A stretch of 64,000 bases of DNA from positions 1 through 64,000 of the forward strand of contig NZ_JAUXUP010000004.1 in assembly GCF_030680935.1 (NCBI RefSeq). The letters run 5' to 3'. The position numbers and the translations under genes are program-made. The stretch is from Polaromonas sp. (GTDB taxonomy: Bacteria; Pseudomonadota; Gammaproteobacteria; Burkholderiales; Burkholderiaceae_C). Shown in pieces: positions 61,124 through 64,000 of the stretch; the stretch's first letter is position 1; each line of letters starts with the position of its first letter. The notes beneath the pieces are model-generated. The model saw only the letters and a list, made by a program, of their open reading frames with translations, was not told the origin of the DNA and ran no database searches.

Positions 61124-64000
61124 CTAAACCGAGGCTTCGACGCTGCAGTAGTGCCGAATCAGGCTGAGCAGCTCGTCTTCGGCATAGGGTTTGCCGAGGT
61201 AATGGTCAACACCCAGTTCTTTGGCATGTTCGCGGTGCTTCTCGGCAATTCGCGAGGTGATCATGATGATGGGCAGATCGCGCAGGCGGACATCCCCACG
61301 GATGTTGCGCGCCAGATCAAAGCCGTCCATGCGCGGCATCTCAATGTCAGACAACACCACCGTGGGCCGCTCTTCCTGCAAGCGTTCCAGTGCCTGCAAG
61401 CCGTCCGCCGCCATGGACACGCGGTAACCTTCGCGCTGCAACAGACGCTGGGTCACGCGTCGCACGGTGATGGAGTCATCGACCACCAGAATCAGCGGGA
61501 TCTGTGGAGCCACCGGGTTTGCGGGGGCCCGCGCAAGGCCAGTACCGCCGGAACTACCCGAGCTGTCGGCACCCGCTTGCTCAAGCATGTGCGGCTCGGC
61601 ACTGTCAGAACTCCAGGCACGCGCCTGCGGGCCATAGACGAATGCAAGCGCCACCGGGTTGTAGATCAGCACCACCGCACCGGACGCCAGCACCGACATG
61701 CCCGCCAGGCCCGGAAGCCGCGACAACTGGGGCCCGAGGTTTTTGACCACCACCTCCTGTGTGCCCAACACTTCATCCACGTGCAGTGCAAGCCGCTGGG
61801 CCGCACTGCGGAAAATAACCACGGGAGCTGTCTTGCCCTGTGGATCGGTGCTCAGACGTGATGCCTGCAGCAAGGCGCCCGACCAGAAAAATGGTACCGC
61901 CTCGCCAGCTACATCGACCACGCCGGTGTTGTAGGCCTGTTGCAGATCCTTGGCAGAAACGCGGCGAACAGTTTCGACCACGTTGGCCGGTACCCCCACC
62001 GACAATCCACCGGCGCGCAGCATGACCACCTGCGTGACCGCCGTGGTCAGCGGCAGAACCATCTTGAAGTTGGTGCCTTTGCCGGCCACTGTGGTGGTTT
62101 CAATGCGACCACCGAGCGAGTTGACTTCGGAGCGCACCACGTCCATGCCGATGCCCCGCCCTGCCAGCTCGGTCACCTGCGCTGCGGTCGTGAACCCCGG
62201 CATGAAAATAAGATTGGCTGCTTCGTCATCACTGATTTGCTGGCCGTCCGCCAGCAGGCCCGAGGCAAGCGCCTTCTCGCGGATACGCTGCAAATTGAGA
62301 CCCGCACCGTCATCGCGAAATTCCACGGCCACATCGTTGCCCGATTGCTGCACGCTGACCGTGATCAGGCCGCTGGCCTCCTTGCCGGCGACGGTCCGGG
62401 TCTGCGGATCTTCAATGCCGTGCGCGACGCAGTTGCGCAGCAAATGTTCAAACGCGGGTGTCATGCGGTCCAGCATGCCCCGGTCCATCTCGATGGTGCC
62501 GCCCTGCAGGTCCAGGCGAACCTGCTTGCCGGTCTCCTTGGACGCCTGCCGCACCACACGGTACAGACGCTCTGAAATACCCTCAAATTCAACCATGCGG
62601 GTACGCAGCAAATCGCGCTGCAATTCGCGCGTCTGACGCGCCTGGGCAATCAGGTCATCCTCGGTTGCCTCCACAGTGCGCTGCAAAGTGCGCTGAACGG
62701 TGGCCACGTCATTGACGGACTCGGCCATCATGCGTGTCAACTCCTGCACGCGGGTGAAACGGTCAAACTCGAGCGGGTCAAAGCCAAGCTGCGCCTCTTT
62801 GGCCTGTTGCAAGCGGGACTGCATCTGCGTCTCGGAGTGCAACTCAACGTCGCGCAACTGAGCACGCAAGCGGTTCAAGTTGCCGCTCAAATCGTTGAGG
62901 GATCCCCGCAACTGCCCGAGTTCCGCCTCCAGCCGCGAGCGCGTGATCATGACCTCACCGGCCTGGTTCACCATGCGGTCCAGCAATTGAGAGCGAACCC
63001 GGATGGAGCCAGACGCCACCGCCCGCAAGGGCTGCAATGCCGTGGCCTGCGCGAGCGACATGGTGACCTTGCGGCCAGCGGGTGCCACTGCTGCCCCCGG
63101 CGCCGCTTGCGGCTCCAGATCGGACAGCGGGGCCTCTGGCGCGCTGGCCTGTTGCACAAGCGCTTGCAGCGGCTCAGGCGTTTCATCGGGGTGACGCAAG
63201 GCCTCGAAATTGGCCTGCATCGCATCAAAAGTCGTCAGCAGCGACTCAAAATTCTGGAAGGCTGCCGCATCGGAGCCCATGTGTTCGATGTCGGACTCAA
63301 TCCTGTGCGCCATTTCACCCAGACGCATGGCACCAGCCAGCCGCGCACTGCCTTTGAGGGTGTGAAGCGCACGCAATACCTCGTTGCGCGCACCCAGGTT
63401 GTCCGGCCGAGCCGACCATTGCCGCAGGGCCGCACCCAGCTGGGGCATCAGCTCGGCGCCCTCTTCTTCAAAGATGGAGAACAGATCCGGATCGATGGCG
63501 TCGACCGCGTCGAACTCATCGTCCATGTCTTCAGCGAATGCCGCTGCTGCTGCAAGCCTGGAAGGCTCTGGCGCTGCGAAGGCATCCGCTGGTGGTGCCA
63601 CCGTCGGCGCAGGGGCCGCCAAGGGTTCCACCGTCGGCTCGGGCTCGGGCTCGGGCTCGGGTTGGGTAACGGGTGGCACAACGGCAAGCACCGGCTGTGC
63701 AATCACCAGTGCCTGCGCAATCTCTTTGGCCGACAACCGCGTGCTGCCGCCCCCAGCGGGGACGGCGGCGCTGCTCACCGTCGCTGGTGGATCGAGCGGA
63801 GCCGGGGCATGGAGGTCAGGCAGGGCTGGCGCTTCGTGCAGAACCTCCGGGTCGGAAGACGCTACCACGTCCGGTATGGCGTAATTTATTTCGCGCAATG
63901 CCTGCAGCAGACTTGCGTCAGGTTGCTTCAGAAAACCGGCTGCGAATTGATGCAGCAGGCGGCGTATGTCCTCGGCCGCGTCTATGAACAACTTGCTGTA
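61124..64000 (-). CDS. ChpA/PilL-type hybrid chemosensory histidine kinase, 5' part beyond the window
   Basis: The frame stays open to the right edge (958 codons visible), so the N-terminus is missing; the apparent TTG start at 63991 is internal. Domains seen: HPt with HTLKGSARLAGAMRLGEMAH (phospho-His), a Pro/Ala/Glu-rich linker, kinase dimer helix, ATPase N-box LLRNCVAHGIEDPQ, GRGIGMDVVRSEV, a CheW-like domain, and a C-terminal receiver with VVDDSITVRRVTQRLLQREG and Asp in VVLSDIEMPRMDG. This is the layout of ChpA/PilL of twitching-motility chemosensory systems, which are often about 2000 residues long. The gene is convergent with phrB. Confidence 0.88.
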   Translation of the reverse strand, partial: YSKLFIDAAEDIRRLLHQFAAGFLKQPDASLLQALREINYAIPDVVASSDPEVLHEAPALPDLHAPAPLDPPATVSSAAVPAGGGSTRLSAKEIAQALVIAQPVLAVVPPVTQPEPEPEPEPTVEPLAAPAPTVAPPADAFAAPEPSRLAAAAAFAEDMDDEFDAVDAIDPDLFSIFEEEGAELMPQLGAALRQWSARPDNLGARNEVLRALHTLKGSARLAGAMRLGEMAHRIESDIEHMGSDAAAFQNFESLLTTFDAMQANFEALRHPDETPEPLQALVQQASAPEAPLSDLEPQAAPGAAVAPAGRKVTMSLAQATALQPLRAVASGSIRVRSQLLDRMVNQAGEVMITRSRLEAELGQLRGSLNDLSGNLNRLRAQLRDVELHSETQMQSRLQQAKEAQLGFDPLEFDRFTRVQELTRMMAESVNDVATVQRTLQRTVEATEDDLIAQARQTRELQRDLLRTRMVEFEGISERLYRVVRQASKETGKQVRLDLQGGTIEMDRGMLDRMTPAFEHLLRNCVAHGIEDPQTRTVAGKEASGLITVSVQQSGNDVAVEFRDDGAGLNLQRIREKALASGLLADGQQISDDEAANLIFMPGFTTAAQVTELAGRGIGMDVVRSEVNSLGGRIETTTVAGKGTNFKMVLPLTTAVTQVVMLRAGGLSVGVPANVVETVRRVSAKDLQQAYNTGVVDVAGEAVPFFWSGALLQASRLSTDPQGKTAPVVIFRSAAQRLALHVDEVLGTQEVVVKNLGPQLSRLPGLAGMSVLASGAVVLIYNPVALAFVYGPQARAWSSDSAEPHMLEQAGADSSGSSGGTGLARAPANPVAPQIPLILVVDDSITVRRVTQRLLQREGYRVSMAADGLQALERLQEERPTVVLSDIEMPRMDGFDLARNIRGDVRLRDLPIIMITSRIAEKHREHAKELGVDHYLGKPYAEDELLSLIRHYCSVEASV

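Overview
The window looks like a chromosomal segment of a betaproteobacterium of the Comamonadaceae (Rhodoferax/Polaromonas-like). The pointers are high GC, the hemC-hemD-hemX-hemY order next to a divergent ppc, the algH-ruvX-pyrR-pyrB-pyrC' operon with a histidine-less dihydroorotase, an AlgZ/AlgR-type pair beside argH, and a roughly 50-bp dispersed repeat of the kind common in this family. The genus assignment is inference. Most genes are housekeeping and densely packed, with many 4-bp ATGA-type overlaps.

Layout. 1-700: the cut-off end of a transposase-like gene, IS-end-like repeats and a large imperfect palindrome. 760-7867: haem biosynthesis (minus) and PEP carboxylase (plus). 8037-16451: a small membrane ORF and a giant cyclic beta-glucan synthase. 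16555-20371: a chromosomal integron. Its integrase gene intI reads rightward under a perfect LexA-type box (CTGT-N8-ACAG). A leftward array of small genes follows: brnT/brnA toxin-antitoxin, lipocalin-like, DUF1330, a frameshifted NTF2-like gene and an SRPBCC gene. Recombination core sites sit where they should, and the R''/R' pairing follows the cassette rule for the first three cassettes. The distal part is decayed. 20400-24820: an orphan ABC ATPase, a DTW-domain protein, an AI-2E family permease and a LytTR two-component pair. 25056-30448: argH, an FMN alpha-hydroxy-acid dehydrogenase, a degenerate-GGDEF membrane protein and dinB.

30495-35157 is a periplasmic redox cluster: cytochrome c, a DUF3034 outer-membrane protein, an exported truncated haemoglobin, a cupredoxin-like protein, an ECF sigma factor with its anti-sigma factor, and an exported TPR protein. 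35233-40653 holds a dienoyl-CoA-isomerase-like crotonase, queF with a hydrolase, a 2OG-Fe(II) oxygenase, yaaA and DUF3501. 40673-45642 holds an Fe-S protein and a short rubrerythrin, then a divergent VOC/flavin-monooxygenase/DUF2783 unit. 45723-51992: valS behind a strikingly structured leader, a catalytically degenerate dehydrogenase, galU, tusA and a secreted Cys-repeat protein. 52163-54962: a divergent iron(III) ABC permease and ATPase flanking a Fur-like box. 54950-59507: the pyrimidine operon with plsC. 59578-64000: a photolyase and a ChpA/PilL-type chemosensory kinase that runs off the right edge.

The most interesting observations are the SOS-controlled integron with a toxin-antitoxin first cassette, the dispersed repeat that has been absorbed into three coding sequences (hemD, dinB, the LytTR regulator), and the nested-stem leader of valS. 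No tRNA, rRNA or CRISPR array was seen.
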